From positions 27,135-91,134 of the forward strand of contig CACHPJ010000002.1 of assembly GCA_902581775.1 (NCBI GenBank): a stretch of 64,000 nucleotides of DNA, given 5' to 3'. Source of the stretch: an uncultured Pelagibacteraceae bacterium. GTDB taxonomy: Bacteria > Pseudomonadota > Alphaproteobacteria > Pelagibacterales > Pelagibacteraceae. The notes under the pieces are model-generated. The model made no database searches and had not been told where the DNA came from. It saw only the letters and a list, made by a program, of their open reading frames with translations. A program made the translations under genes and the position numbers. Positions within the stretch are counted from its first letter, which is position 1. The number at the start of each line of letters is the position of its first letter. Shown one piece after another: positions 20,446 to 29,906 of the stretch.

Positions 20446-21547
20446 GACTTAAAAAATTTTTTTTAATAAATTTTACGGAATAGTTAAAATTACCAGGTTT
20501 AGCGGTTTTTCCAATTCTCTTTAAAAGAACAAAATTTATTTTTTGATCCTTATTCTTTTTATCAGAACTCATAAAACTTATAATTTTATTATATTTATTT
20601 TTTTTAAAATATTTTTTAAGATCATAATTTAAATTATATTTTTTATATAAGTTTAAAATATTTTGAAGAGTTTTATCAGATGTAATTTTTACCATCTTTG
20701 AAAGTTTGGTTGCCATGACCATACCGATTAGAACAGCTTCACCATGTTTTATTCTCGAGGAATAATTATTTGTTGATTCTATTGCATGAGCGAATGTATG
20801 TCCAAAATTCAGATTCATTCTCTTATTTTTTTCTTTAAAATCACCACCAACAAAAAATAATTTTATTTTACAACTTTTATGAATAGCATATTGTAGATAA
20901 TTGTTATTTTTTTCTATTAATAATTTATTTGAATTTTTTTCTAACCAATTATAAAATTTTTTACTAAAAATTATTGCATGTTTTAAAATTTCTGCGTATC
21001 CAGTTATCAGTTCTCTTCTAGACAAACTTTTTATTAAACTTACATCTATTATTACAATTTTTGGCAAATAAAATGACCCTAGTAAATTTTTACCAAATTT
21101 TGAGTTCACTCCTGTTTTTCCACCAACCGCAGCATCTACTTGAGCTAAAAGTGTTGATGGAATATTAATAAAATTAATACCTCTTTTTAAAATACTAGCA
21201 ACAAAACCAGAAAAGTCACCAATCACTCCGCCACCAAATGATATGATTAAGTCAGATCTATTAAAATTTAATGATAATAATTTTTCAGATAGTTTTGAAA
21301 CGTTTTGAAAAGATTTTAATTTTTCATTTGGGTTTAAAACTACAACATGTAAATCATATTTTTTTAATTGTTTAACCAATATATTTCTGAATTTTGAAGG
21401 TATATTTCGATCTACTACTAAACAAATTTTTTTTGTATCGGGACAAACCTTCTTAATTTTAGAAGAAATTAGTTGAATAGATTTATCACCAATTATAATA
21501 GAGTACTTCGACTCTTTTTCGTTAACTTTGATTTCTTTAATTTTCAT
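20438..21547 (-). CDS. aroB: 3-dehydroquinate synthase
   Basis: Second enzyme of the shikimate pathway, NAD- and metal-dependent. The 369 residues show the GGGVIGDFSGFVAS nucleotide-binding loop, the PSTLLAQVDAAVGGKTGVN catalytic block, and metal ligands in AEILKHAII, NFGHTFAHAIE and the RIKHGEAVLIGM segment. The start overlaps the end of aroK by 11 bases, giving the common aroK-aroB pair. Base composition is extremely A-rich in the C-terminal third, with long Lys/Asn runs. Confidence 0.96.
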   Translation of the reverse strand: MKIKEIKVNEKESKYSIIIGDKSIQLISSKIKKVCPDTKKICLVVDRNIPSKFRNILVKQLKKYDLHVVVLNPNEKLKSFQNVSKLSEKLLSLNFNRSDLIISFGGGVIGDFSGFVASILKRGINFINIPSTLLAQVDAAVGGKTGVNSKFGKNLLGSFYLPKIVIIDVSLIKSLSRRELITGYAEILKHAIIFSKKFYNWLEKNSNKLLIEKNNNYLQYAIHKSCKIKLFFVGGDFKEKNKRMNLNFGHTFAHAIESTNNYSSRIKHGEAVLIGMVMATKLSKMVKITSDKTLQNILNLYKKYNLNYDLKKYFKKNKYNKIISFMSSDKKNKDQKINFVLLKRIGKTAKPGNFNYSVKFIKKNFLSLI

Positions 21548-22043
21548 ACAAATCTAAAATTTTTTTTACAATTTCGCCCTTACTCAATTTATTACACCTT
21601 AAGTTATAGTTTGCCAATTTGTAAAATTTTATTCTTTTTTTGTAAATTTCTCTTAAATTTTCCTCAAGATCTCCACTTGCTAAAAGCGGCCTATTCTTAG
21701 TTTTATTAAATCTTTGGATTAAATTTTTTACATCCATATTTAACCAAAAACTCACACAATTTCTTAAAACTACATATCTTATAGATTGATTTATGAATGC
21801 TCCTCCCCCTAAAGCAATAACTATATTTTCTTTTTTTAAGATTTTTAAAGTAACTTTTTTCTCTATTTTTCTAAAATATCTTTCACCTCGATTTTCAAAA
21901 ATATCTTTTATAGATGTTAATTCTCTTTTTTCTATTATCTTATCAATGTCTGCAAATTTCATATTCAGCTTTTTAGATAGAATCCTACCTATTGTCGATT
22001 TACCAACACCCATCATTCCAGTTAAAATAAGGTTTTTTTTCAA
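21537..22043 (-). CDS. aroK: Shikimate kinase
   Basis: Phosphorylates shikimate with ATP. The 168-residue product has the Walker A loop GMMGVGKST at about 8-16, the shikimate-binding DIDKIIE and GERYFRKIE segments, and the ALGGGAFIN loop. The lid region is rich in Arg/Lys. It is the promoter-proximal gene of aroK-aroB. The 73 bases upstream separate it from the divergent unknown membrane gene and should carry both promoters. Confidence 0.95.
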   Translation of the reverse strand: MKKNLILTGMMGVGKSTIGRILSKKLNMKFADIDKIIEKRELTSIKDIFENRGERYFRKIEKKVTLKILKKENIVIALGGGAFINQSIRYVVLRNCVSFWLNMDVKNLIQRFNKTKNRPLLASGDLEENLREIYKKRIKFYKLANYNLRCNKLSKGEIVKKILDLYEN

Positions 22044-22116
22044 TTATATTCCTAATTTATAATTTGATTTATCACAAATTTGTCTTATTTATTGAGTTTA
22101 AATATATTTTATTACT

Positions 22117-22299
22117 ATGCAACTTAAATTCCATAGACAAAAAAGCATTGGTCAATCAATTGGCAGAATGATACTAAAGATTTTAGTAGTACTTATTTTT
22201 ATTATTTGCGCAATTTTTTTTCTTGATAAAATAAACTTCTCCTCACCAAATAAAGATATCCAAAAAGATGTTACGAATGAAATTATTAAGCTTAAATAA
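22117..22299 (+). CDS. Small single-pass membrane protein, unknown function
   Basis: A 60-residue ORF with a basic N-terminus (RQKSIGQSIGR), one hydrophobic segment of about 22 residues (about 19-40) and a polar lysine-rich C-terminus, so a single-pass membrane protein with the tail probably outside. It is not a family I recognise. It begins 73 bases after the divergent aroK start and overlaps the next ORF by roughly 23-32 bases in another frame, consistent with translational coupling. Support comes from position, composition and overlap only. Confidence 0.5.
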   Translation: MQLKFHRQKSIGQSIGRMILKILVVLIFIICAIFFLDKINFSSPNKDIQKDVTNEIIKLK

Positions 22300-24019
22300 A
22301 TTCTTTTTAACGGTCCTTTGTTTCTTAATAATTCCTTTATCCTTAAAAAGTGAGGACACAGTTGATATTTGGAAGAACAATAATAATATAGAAAAAGACT
22401 TAACAATTAATAATGAAATAAAAGAAAAAGAAAATCAAATTAATATTTTAAAAAAAAAAAGTGATACAAATATAAAAATTTTAGAAGACTTTGAGTCAAC
22501 TCAAAAAGAAAGGGATCTATATGGAGTGTACGATCCGGAAGATTTAGATTTAAGTCTCGGAATGTGGCTTAAATCAGATGGAAAAGAAATTAAAAAAACT
22601 TTTCAAAGAATAGGAAAATTAAAACTATCAAAGTCTGCTGAAGAAATATTTGAAAAAATAATAATGACTTATTCCTACCTACCAGAAAAAAATATCAATA
22701 AAGAAGAATTTTTAAAATTAAAATTTAATTGGTTAATAGAAAATGAAAAAGACATTCTCATTAAGGAATTTTTAAATAAAAACGAAAATTTTGAATACAA
22801 AAAAGAATTAATCCAATACTTGGTTGATAGGAATATAGCCAAAGCAAATTTGAAGGAAGGTTGTAAGAGTGCAAATTTTATTAGCAAAGAAATAAAAGAC
22901 CCCTACTTAGAAAAGTTTAAAATTTATTGTTTAATTTACGATAATAAAAAAAATGAAGCGCAATTAATTTTTGATTTATTAAAAGAACAAAAACTTTCCG
23001 ATAATTTTTTTGAAAATAAGATAAATTTTTTGTTAGGTATAGAACTTAAAAAAGATAACAAAATTAAAGATGATAATCTTCTTAATTTCTATTTATCCTC
23101 AATTACTGTTGAAAATTTTAATTACGAGCCAAATAAAAGAACAAATAAATTTATTTGGGAATATTTAGATGCAGCCAATTTAATACAAATAGAAGATGTA
23201 GAAGATAAAGACAGAATAAAGAACCTAGAAATAGCTGCTAATGAAAATACTTTTGATAAAGAAAAAATTTTTGAAATCTATAAAAAATTCTTATTTGATA
23301 TAAATACGTTAGTAAATGCCGAAGACATTTACAGTTCCTTAGACACATTAAATGCTAGAGCCCTGATTTATCAAAAGTATATTTTATCTGATAAAGACGA
23401 AAAAAAAATAGAAAATCTTATTTTGTTAAAAGAACTATTTAAAAAAGATAACTTATCAAATGTTTATAGAAAATTTCTAAGCGATAGGCTTAACGAAATA
23501 AAAATTGATGACAATATTTCCGAATCATATGTAAAGCTAATAAAACGAAATACTATATCTGACGAAGAATATAAACTTGGTAAGATCAAATATAATGATA
23601 AAATCCTTCATAAATCAAGAGTAATAAAGTATTTTACAGAAAAAAACTTTTCAAAAGAAAAAACTCAGAAAAATCTTAATAATATTTATAAGAAAATTAG
23701 AAGAAACAAAAATTATTTTTTTTCAGCAAAAGATTTATTGCTAGTTCAATCTTTAGAAAAAGATGGATTTAAAATTCCCAAGGAAATTAAGCATAAAAGT
23801 TTATCAAAAAAATATAATATACCAGAAACACTATCGTCTCTTCTGAAGAGGGGTGAAATAGGACTTCTATGCCTCAAATTTGTTGAAATAATCGGTGAAG
23901 ACGAAATCTATAATCTAGATCCTGAAACTATATATTTTATAACCAACCTATTAAATGAGGCAGATTTGATAAAGTTTAGAAATACAGTTATAAACTCTTC
24001 TTTACCATCAAGAGTTTAA
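22277..24019 (+). CDS. Large exported helical protein, unknown function
   Basis: The frame opens at 22268 (MLRMKLL); I prefer the second ATG at 22277 because it gives a cleaner signal peptide: basic start, hydrophobic core FFLTVLCFLIIPLSL, then a cleavage-like SLKSED. The roughly 570-residue mature protein is almost all charged helices with no cysteine-rich or catalytic motif that I can name, and looks like helical repeats. It lies 21 bases upstream of def, so it may be co-transcribed with def-fmt-truA. Periplasmic location is inferred from the signal peptide. Confidence 0.65.
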   Translation: MKLLSLNKFFLTVLCFLIIPLSLKSEDTVDIWKNNNNIEKDLTINNEIKEKENQINILKKKSDTNIKILEDFESTQKERDLYGVYDPEDLDLSLGMWLKSDGKEIKKTFQRIGKLKLSKSAEEIFEKIIMTYSYLPEKNINKEEFLKLKFNWLIENEKDILIKEFLNKNENFEYKKELIQYLVDRNIAKANLKEGCKSANFISKEIKDPYLEKFKIYCLIYDNKKNEAQLIFDLLKEQKLSDNFFENKINFLLGIELKKDNKIKDDNLLNFYLSSITVENFNYEPNKRTNKFIWEYLDAANLIQIEDVEDKDRIKNLEIAANENTFDKEKIFEIYKKFLFDINTLVNAEDIYSSLDTLNARALIYQKYILSDKDEKKIENLILLKELFKKDNLSNVYRKFLSDRLNEIKIDDNISESYVKLIKRNTISDEEYKLGKIKYNDKILHKSRVIKYFTEKNFSKEKTQKNLNNIYKKIRRNKNYFFSAKDLLLVQSLEKDGFKIPKEIKHKSLSKKYNIPETLSSLLKRGEIGLLCLKFVEIIGEDEIYNLDPETIYFITNLLNEADLIKFRNTVINSSLPSRV

Positions 24020-24040
24020 AATAAAATATTAAATTTTATT

Positions 24041-24565
24041 ATGATGAAAAAAAAAATTCTTATTATTCCTGATCCTATTTTAAGAAAAAAATCTGATAGG
24101 GTAACTTCAATAGACAAAAGCATAAAACAACTAATGAATGATATGCTTCAAATTATGTACGATGCTCCGGGTATCGGTTTGGCCGCTATTCAAATAGGTA
24201 TCCCAAAGAGAGTTGTAGTGATGGATTTATCAAAAAATGAAGAAAAAAAAAATCCTATGTTTTTTGTGAATCCCGAAATTACATGGAAGTCTGATGCTAA
24301 ATCGTCTTATGAAGAAGGCTGTCTATCAATTCCTAATCAATTTGCTAAAATAGAAAGATCTGAAAAATGTAATGTAAAATACTTAGATTATGATGGAAAT
24401 GAAAAAAAAATTGAAGCGTCAGGATTATTATCAACTTGTATACAGCATGAAATAGATCATTTAAATGGAATTCTTTTTATTGATTATTTGTCAAAATTAA
24501 AAAAAGATAATATTATAAAAAAAGTTTCAAAAAATCAAAAAGAGATAGAAAGAGTAGTAGTTTAA
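24041..24565 (+). CDS. def: Peptide deformylase
   Basis: Removes the formyl group from nascent proteins. The 174 residues contain all three family motifs: GIGLAAIQIG, EGCLSIP with the metal-binding Cys, and QHEIDHLNG with the HExxDH metal and catalytic residues. There are two adjacent ATG codons at 24041 and 24044; either could start the protein. It is followed after 13 bases by fmt, the enzyme that adds the formyl group. Confidence 0.96.
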   Translation: MMKKKILIIPDPILRKKSDRVTSIDKSIKQLMNDMLQIMYDAPGIGLAAIQIGIPKRVVVMDLSKNEEKKNPMFFVNPEITWKSDAKSSYEEGCLSIPNQFAKIERSEKCNVKYLDYDGNEKKIEASGLLSTCIQHEIDHLNGILFIDYLSKLKKDNIIKKVSKNQKEIERVVV

Positions 24566-24578
24566 ATTAAAAAATTTA

Positions 24579-25499
24579 ATGTTCAAAAAAATAGTTTTTA
24601 TGGGGACGCCAAAGTTTGCTGTTCCCATTTTAGAGATTATAAATAACTCAGTTCATGAAGTTGTTGCTGTGTACTCACAACCAGCTAAAAAAGCTAAAAG
24701 GGGGCAAAAAATTGTTGTTTCTGAGATTGAAGAGAAATCGAAAAATTTATCTTTAAACCTTAGAACTCCAATTAAGTTAGATAACAACGAGTATTCTTAT
24801 TTGAAAGCTATAAATCCAGATATTGTGGTCGTAGTGGCATATGGAAAAATAATTCCTAAAATATTTTTAGATATACCAAAATTTGGATTTATAAATTTAC
24901 ATGCATCTTTACTACCAAAATGGAGAGGTGCTGCCCCAATACAAAGGGCGATAATGAATTGTGATAAAGAAACAGGAATAAGTTATATGAAAATTGAGGA
25001 AGATTTAGACTCAGGTCCTTACATGCTTCAATTAAAAACATTAATAAACGAGGACACTAATTATAAACAATTAAATGAGAAACTATCAAATATTGGAGCT
25101 AAAAGCATAATAAAATGTTTAAATTTAATTTTTGATAATAAAGCTAAATTCATAAATCAAGATAACTCAAAAGTAACTTATGCAGAGAAAATTAAAAAAT
25201 CTGAAGCAAAAATAATTTGGTCAGAAACAGCAAACAAAATTGTTGCAAAGATTAATGGATTAAGTCCTTTTCCTGGAGCATGGTTTGAATACGAAAATTC
25301 AAGATTTAAGATAATAAAAGCAAAAATAATAAAAGAAAATTCAGAAGTGCCTGGTAAAGTTTTGAATGATAAACTTTTAGTGTCTTGTGGAGAAAATGCC
25401 ATCAAGATATTAGAAATACAAAAAGAGGGAAAAAGTGTGCTAAAAATTGATGATTTTCTATCCGGAAACAAAATACCTATTGGGGCAAAATTAATATGA
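24579..25499 (+). CDS. fmt: Methionyl-tRNA formyltransferase
   Basis: Formylates initiator Met-tRNA using 10-formyl-tetrahydrofolate. The 306 residues hold the N-terminal transferase domain (MGTPKFAVPIL, then the NLHASLLPKWRGAAPIQ catalytic block with Asn and His) and the C-terminal tRNA-binding barrel (NGLSPFPGAWFE). It overlaps truA by 4 bases. Its substrate 10-formyl-THF can be supplied by the fhs gene found further along in this window. Confidence 0.96.
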   Translation: MFKKIVFMGTPKFAVPILEIINNSVHEVVAVYSQPAKKAKRGQKIVVSEIEEKSKNLSLNLRTPIKLDNNEYSYLKAINPDIVVVVAYGKIIPKIFLDIPKFGFINLHASLLPKWRGAAPIQRAIMNCDKETGISYMKIEEDLDSGPYMLQLKTLINEDTNYKQLNEKLSNIGAKSIIKCLNLIFDNKAKFINQDNSKVTYAEKIKKSEAKIIWSETANKIVAKINGLSPFPGAWFEYENSRFKIIKAKIIKENSEVPGKVLNDKLLVSCGENAIKILEIQKEGKSVLKIDDFLSGNKIPIGAKLI

Positions 25500-26239
25500 T
25501 TAAAAACTATCAGCTATTAATTGAATATGATGGGACAAAATTTGTTGGATGGCAAATTCAAAAAAAAGGCTCATCAGTTCAAGGAGAGATTGAAAAAATA
25601 CTTAAAAAAATATTGAAGCAGAAAATAAAAATAAACGGCTCTGGTAGAACTGATGTGGGAGTTCACGCGATTGAACAGTCAGCAAGTTTTAAGACCGATC
25701 TAAATATAAAAAATAAAATACTCTTCCTAAGATCAATGAATCACTTCTTATCGAAAAAAAATATTTCAATATTAAATTTAAAAAATAAAGATGCAAGATT
25801 TCATGCGAGATTTAGTGCAAAAAAAAGATCTTATAAATATCTAATTATCAATAGAGAGGCCCCTTTAAGTCTTATGAGAGAAAGAGCGTGGAATATTAAA
25901 AAGAAACTAGATGTAAATTTAATGAAAAAAGGAGCTTTAATTTTAAAAAAAAATAAAGACTTTTCAACTTTTCGAGCTTCCTCCTGTAATGCAAAATCAC
26001 CCTTCAAAACAATTGACAAAGCTATAATAAGAAAAAAAAATTTTAAAATCGAAATTTTATTTCGTTCAAAATCTTTTTTACAACAACAAGTTCGTTCAAT
26101 GGTTGGTTGCTTAAAATATCTTGGTGAGGGTAAGTGGACTTTAAAAGATTTTAAAAAAGTCGTTGATTCAAAAAAAAGGATTAATTGTGCGCCACCAGCT
26201 CCTGCAAGTGGTCTATACTTAAGTAAAGTATATTACTAA
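25496..26239 (+). CDS. truA: tRNA pseudouridine(38-40) synthase
   Basis: Converts uridines 38-40 of tRNA anticodon arms to pseudouridine. The 247-residue product has the catalytic Asp in GSGRTDVGVHA, the FHARFSAKKRSYKYLI block and the C-terminal QQQVRSMVGCL and PPAPASGLYL blocks. It starts inside the fmt stop (ATGA overlap). It ends directly against the convergent GT2 gene with no intervening base, leaving no room for a conventional terminator. Confidence 0.96.
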   Translation: MIKNYQLLIEYDGTKFVGWQIQKKGSSVQGEIEKILKKILKQKIKINGSGRTDVGVHAIEQSASFKTDLNIKNKILFLRSMNHFLSKKNISILNLKNKDARFHARFSAKKRSYKYLIINREAPLSLMRERAWNIKKKLDVNLMKKGALILKKNKDFSTFRASSCNAKSPFKTIDKAIIRKKNFKIEILFRSKSFLQQQVRSMVGCLKYLGEGKWTLKDFKKVVDSKKRINCAPPAPASGLYLSKVYY

Positions 26240-26995
26240 TTATTTATAACCGTATCTTTTAATCGAACTTATAGAAATTGACAAAAGGGAAATGAAATTT
26301 TTTAGAAAATTAAATTTATTATATTTACTATTAATTTTCCAAATCCAATAAAAATTTTTAAATTTATTACTTTGAAGTGAATTTTTTCTAATTCTATATT
26401 TTGTTAAATAATTTTTTAAACAATAAGCATAATTAGTTTTTTTTAATATCATACATTTATAAAAATAGTCTTCACAAATTTGTGTTTTAGTAAACTTTAC
26501 ACTCTTTGCAATTTTTTTGTTAATCATCATTGTGCTAGTGGCAATTGAAGTATTTTTGGTAAATTCTTCAAAATTAATTTTTAATGGGATATTAATTTTT
26601 CTTAGTTTACTATCTCCTTCAACGAAAGACTGATATTTTGTATAAGAAAATTTATAATCATTTTTTAACATAAATTTTAATTGTGCCCCAAGCTTATTTT
26701 TTGACCATAAATCATCAGAGTCTATAAATGCTACAAAATCTGAATTAACTTTTTTAAGTGCCAAATTCCTACAATATCCTGCACCCCTATTTCTCTTAAG
26801 ATATATTATTTTAATTTTTTTATTTGATTTTATTTTTTTTAATATATTTAAGGTTTCTTTATCTGATCCATCATCAACAATAAAAAGTTTCCAATTTTTA
26901 TAGGTTTGCCTCAAAATTGATTTTAATGTTGAACTTAAATATTTAGAACTATTATAATTTGGTAATATTATAGAAATTTGGTTTTTTGGTATCAT
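26240..26995 (-). CDS. Family 2 glycosyltransferase
   Basis: A 251-residue GT-A fold enzyme with the opening ISIILPNYNSSKYL, the IVDDGSDKET nucleotide-binding loop and the FIDSDDLW metal-binding DxD region. Such enzymes add sugars to lipopolysaccharide or other surface glycans. The C-terminal third is very rich in Lys, Asn, Tyr and Phe. It is the last gene of a long minus-strand run and overlaps the HDAC-like gene by 4 bases. The sugar donor is unknown. Confidence 0.88.
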   Translation of the reverse strand: MIPKNQISIILPNYNSSKYLSSTLKSILRQTYKNWKLFIVDDGSDKETLNILKKIKSNKKIKIIYLKRNRGAGYCRNLALKKVNSDFVAFIDSDDLWSKNKLGAQLKFMLKNDYKFSYTKYQSFVEGDSKLRKINIPLKINFEEFTKNTSIATSTMMINKKIAKSVKFTKTQICEDYFYKCMILKKTNYAYCLKNYLTKYRIRKNSLQSNKFKNFYWIWKINSKYNKFNFLKNFISLLSISISSIKRYGYK

Positions 26996-27924
26996 AATTT
27001 AAATTCAATCATTGCTTTTAAATGTTCTTCTGTACTTTCAGCTAATGCTTGTAAATCATACCCACCTTCAAGTATAGAAACTACTTTACCTTCACAATAT
27101 CTTTTAGATACAGCCAATGTTCTTTTTGTAATTTCATAATAATCTGAAGATTTTAAGTTTATATTAGACAAAGGGTCTCTGAAATGTGCATCGAAACCTG
27201 CTGATAAAAGAATGAATTCAGGTTTAAACTTATTCAATTTTTTTAAAACATGATCGTACGCATTAAAATACTCTTCAGAATTTGTTCCTGCCGTTAATGG
27301 TATATTTAAAATATTATTGTGAGAACCTTTATCGTGAGTAGATCCAGTTCCTGGGAAATGTGGATATTGGTGAGTAGATATATATAAAACTTTTTCATTA
27401 GAAAAGAATATATTTTGTGTTCCATTACCGTGATGCACATCAAAGTCTATTATTGCAACACGGTTATATTTATATTTTTCAATTAAGTAGTTAGCTCCTA
27501 CCGCAACATTATTGAAAATACAAAAACCCATCGCTTTATCATATTCAGCGTGGTGTCCTGGCGGTCTAACAGCGCAGAAGGCATTTTTTAATTTTTTATT
27601 GTTTACTAAATCTATAGCTGTAATTATTGATGAGACAGCATCAAAAGTTGCTAATTTACTGCCTGGAGAAATTACAGTGTCCCCATCTAAAAAAATTTGT
27701 CCTTTGGTTGGAAAATTTTTTTTAACATCGTCTATATATTTATTTTTGTGTGTTTTTTTAAGATAAATTTCATCGAATTTTTTTGGTTCACTCCACTTTA
27801 AATCTTTAAAGTCTCTTTTTTTTATTCTATCCAAAATTGAACGTATTCTAAATTTATTCTCAGGATGTCCATCTCCAGTATTATGATTTAATGAGTTAAC
27901 TGAGGAGATAAAGCCTGTTTTCAC
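26992..27924 (-). CDS. Histone-deacetylase-family metal amidohydrolase
   Basis: The 310-residue product carries the full set of HDAC-superfamily motifs: RPPGHHAEYDKAMGFC with the catalytic His pair, IDFDVHHGNGTQ with metal ligands, and LSAGFDAHFRDP with the third metal ligand. Bacterial members include acetylpolyamine amidohydrolases, acetoin-utilization AcuC and protein lysine deacetylases. It sits between dapE and a GT2 gene with 4-base overlaps on both sides. The substrate cannot be read from the sequence; a deacetylase of small molecules or proteins is likely. Confidence 0.9.
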   Translation of the reverse strand: MKTGFISSVNSLNHNTGDGHPENKFRIRSILDRIKKRDFKDLKWSEPKKFDEIYLKKTHKNKYIDDVKKNFPTKGQIFLDGDTVISPGSKLATFDAVSSIITAIDLVNNKKLKNAFCAVRPPGHHAEYDKAMGFCIFNNVAVGANYLIEKYKYNRVAIIDFDVHHGNGTQNIFFSNEKVLYISTHQYPHFPGTGSTHDKGSHNNILNIPLTAGTNSEEYFNAYDHVLKKLNKFKPEFILLSAGFDAHFRDPLSNINLKSSDYYEITKRTLAVSKRYCEGKVVSILEGGYDLQALAESTEEHLKAMIEFKL

Positions 27925-29078
27925 TTAAAATACTCTTGTAAGAAATTTAAATAAATTTTCTTCAAATTTTTTAAGTCTTTTAGAGAAACACATTCATCTA
28001 CTTTATGCATGGTTCTATTAACTAAACCAAATTCAAGACATGGGGCAATTTTTTTTATAAATCTTGCATCTGAAGTGCCTCCTGTAGTCGAGAAAACTGG
28101 CGTTAATTTTGTTACTTTTTTTATAATTTTTTTTGCAAGATAAATGTCTTTTCCTGGTTTTGTTAAAAATGACTCACCGCTTTCTAAATAGTTAATCTTA
28201 TAATTGCACTTATTTTTTTTTGCCAACTTTCTTATAAGTGAACTTATCTTTTTTTTTAATTTTGATGAAGTTTGAAGGTTGTTATATCTCACATTAAATT
28301 GAGTTTTAGCTTTTGCTGGAATTACGTTATGAGCTTTATTATCAACATTAATACTTGTGAATTCCAGATTTGATGGCTGAAAATTTTTATTTCCTTTATC
28401 TAATTTTTTTTCTTTTAATTGTGAGCATATTTTTAATAATACATTTATAGGATTATTGGAAAGATGAGGGTATGCAACATGACCTTGAGTTCCAAATATT
28501 TCTAACTCACCAGTAAGACTTCCTCTTCTACCAATTTTAATCATCTCTCCTAATTTTTTTGGATTTGTAGGCTCTCCTACAATACAAAAATTAATTTTTT
28601 CTCTTTTTTTCTTTAAGAATTCAACAACTTTTTTTGTCCCGTTCGTAGCATAACCTTCTTCGTCTCCAGTTATTAGTAAACTTATTGAGCCATTAAACTT
28701 TTTATTTTTTTTCACGTATTCACTTACTGCGGATATAAAGCAGGCAATTGAACTTTTCATATCATTAGCTCCTCTGCCTATTAAATAACCTTTTTTAATT
28801 TGAGGTTTAAAAGGATGCACAGTCCAATTATTATGATCCCCTGGAGGAACTACATCTGTATGTCCTGCATAACATAAATTTGGTTGCTTGTTCCCTAGCC
28901 GAGCATAAATATTTTTTATTGGCTTACCTTTTCCTTTTTTAAATTCTAAAATTTTACACTTGAAACCAATAGATTTTAATTTTTTAGTAATAAATTTTAT
29001 AATGCCAGCATCCGTAGGTGTAATACTAGGAAATTTAATCAAGTCTTTGGATAAATTTATCTCGTTAATAATTTGCAT
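27921..29078 (-). CDS. dapE: Succinyl-diaminopimelate desuccinylase
   Basis: A zinc hydrolase that converts N-succinyl-LL-diaminopimelate to LL-diaminopimelate for lysine and peptidoglycan. The 385 residues show the M20 motifs AGHTDVVPPGD (first metal ligand), GRGANDMKSS (bridging Asp), ITGDEEG (catalytic Glu and metal Glu) and a late TGGTSDARF block. It begins right after the dapD stop, and its stop overlaps the HDAC-like gene by 4 bases. Confidence 0.96.
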   Translation of the reverse strand: MQIINEINLSKDLIKFPSITPTDAGIIKFITKKLKSIGFKCKILEFKKGKGKPIKNIYARLGNKQPNLCYAGHTDVVPPGDHNNWTVHPFKPQIKKGYLIGRGANDMKSSIACFISAVSEYVKKNKKFNGSISLLITGDEEGYATNGTKKVVEFLKKKREKINFCIVGEPTNPKKLGEMIKIGRRGSLTGELEIFGTQGHVAYPHLSNNPINVLLKICSQLKEKKLDKGNKNFQPSNLEFTSINVDNKAHNVIPAKAKTQFNVRYNNLQTSSKLKKKISSLIRKLAKKNKCNYKINYLESGESFLTKPGKDIYLAKKIIKKVTKLTPVFSTTGGTSDARFIKKIAPCLEFGLVNRTMHKVDECVSLKDLKNLKKIYLNFLQEYFK

Positions 29079-29906
29079 TTAATCTCTTAATAAATCATTT
29101 ATAGAAGTTTTACTTCTAGTTTTCTCATCTACTTTTTTAACTATAACCGCACAATATAAATTTGGACCACCAGGATTTTTTTTATTTGGTAAACTACCTG
29201 GAACCACTACCGAGTAAGCTGGAACTTTACCGTAAGTAATTTCTCCAGTAGATCTATCTACAATTTTTGTGGAAGCACCTATATAAACTCCCATAGAAAT
29301 CACTGCTCCTTCTTCTACAATAACACCTTCAGCAATTTCAGATCTTGCTCCAATAAAACAGTTATCCTCTATAATTACTGGACCAGCTTGCAATGGTTCT
29401 AAAACTCCCCCAATACCTGCTCCACCCGAAACGTGACAATTTTTTCCAACTTGTGCACAAGACCCGACCGACGCCCAGGTATCTATCATTGTTCCTTCGT
29501 CAACATAGGCTCCTAAATTAACAAAGCAAGGCATGAGCACTACATTTTTTGCAATGAAAGAACCTTTTCTAACAACGCCGTTAGGGACATGTCTATATCC
29601 AGCTTCTTTCCAATTATTCTCATCCCAGGTCACTGACTTTCCAGGAACTTTATCATACCAGGTCGTGTATGGGCCCTTAGAAACCTTCATCTTGTTTGTT
29701 CTAAAACTTAATAAGATTGCTTTTTTAACCCACTGATTAACTGACCATTTACCATTTTTCTTTACTGCAACTCTAATTTCTCCCTTATCAGTAAGATCAA
29801 TAGTTTGGTTGATAGCATCAATAACTTTCTTTTCAGATTTTTCGGAAACATTTTTTATATCTGTAAATGCGTTATTAATTATTTTTTCTAGTTCATCTAA
29901 TTTCAT
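29079..29906 (-). CDS. dapD: Tetrahydrodipicolinate N-succinyltransferase
   Basis: Succinylates tetrahydrodipicolinate in the succinylase branch of lysine/diaminopimelate synthesis. The 275-residue protein has an N-terminal helical domain and a left-handed beta-helix of hexapeptide repeats (about 105-230), including [23 protein letters not shown]. It overlaps the upstream HAD gene by 14 bases and abuts dapE. Product passes directly to DapE. Confidence 0.97.
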   Translation of the reverse strand: MKLDELEKIINNAFTDIKNVSEKSEKKVIDAINQTIDLTDKGEIRVAVKKNGKWSVNQWVKKAILLSFRTNKMKVSKGPYTTWYDKVPGKSVTWDENNWKEAGYRHVPNGVVRKGSFIAKNVVLMPCFVNLGAYVDEGTMIDTWASVGSCAQVGKNCHVSGGAGIGGVLEPLQAGPVIIEDNCFIGARSEIAEGVIVEEGAVISMGVYIGASTKIVDRSTGEITYGKVPAYSVVVPGSLPNKKNPGGPNLYCAVIVKKVDEKTRSKTSINDLLRD

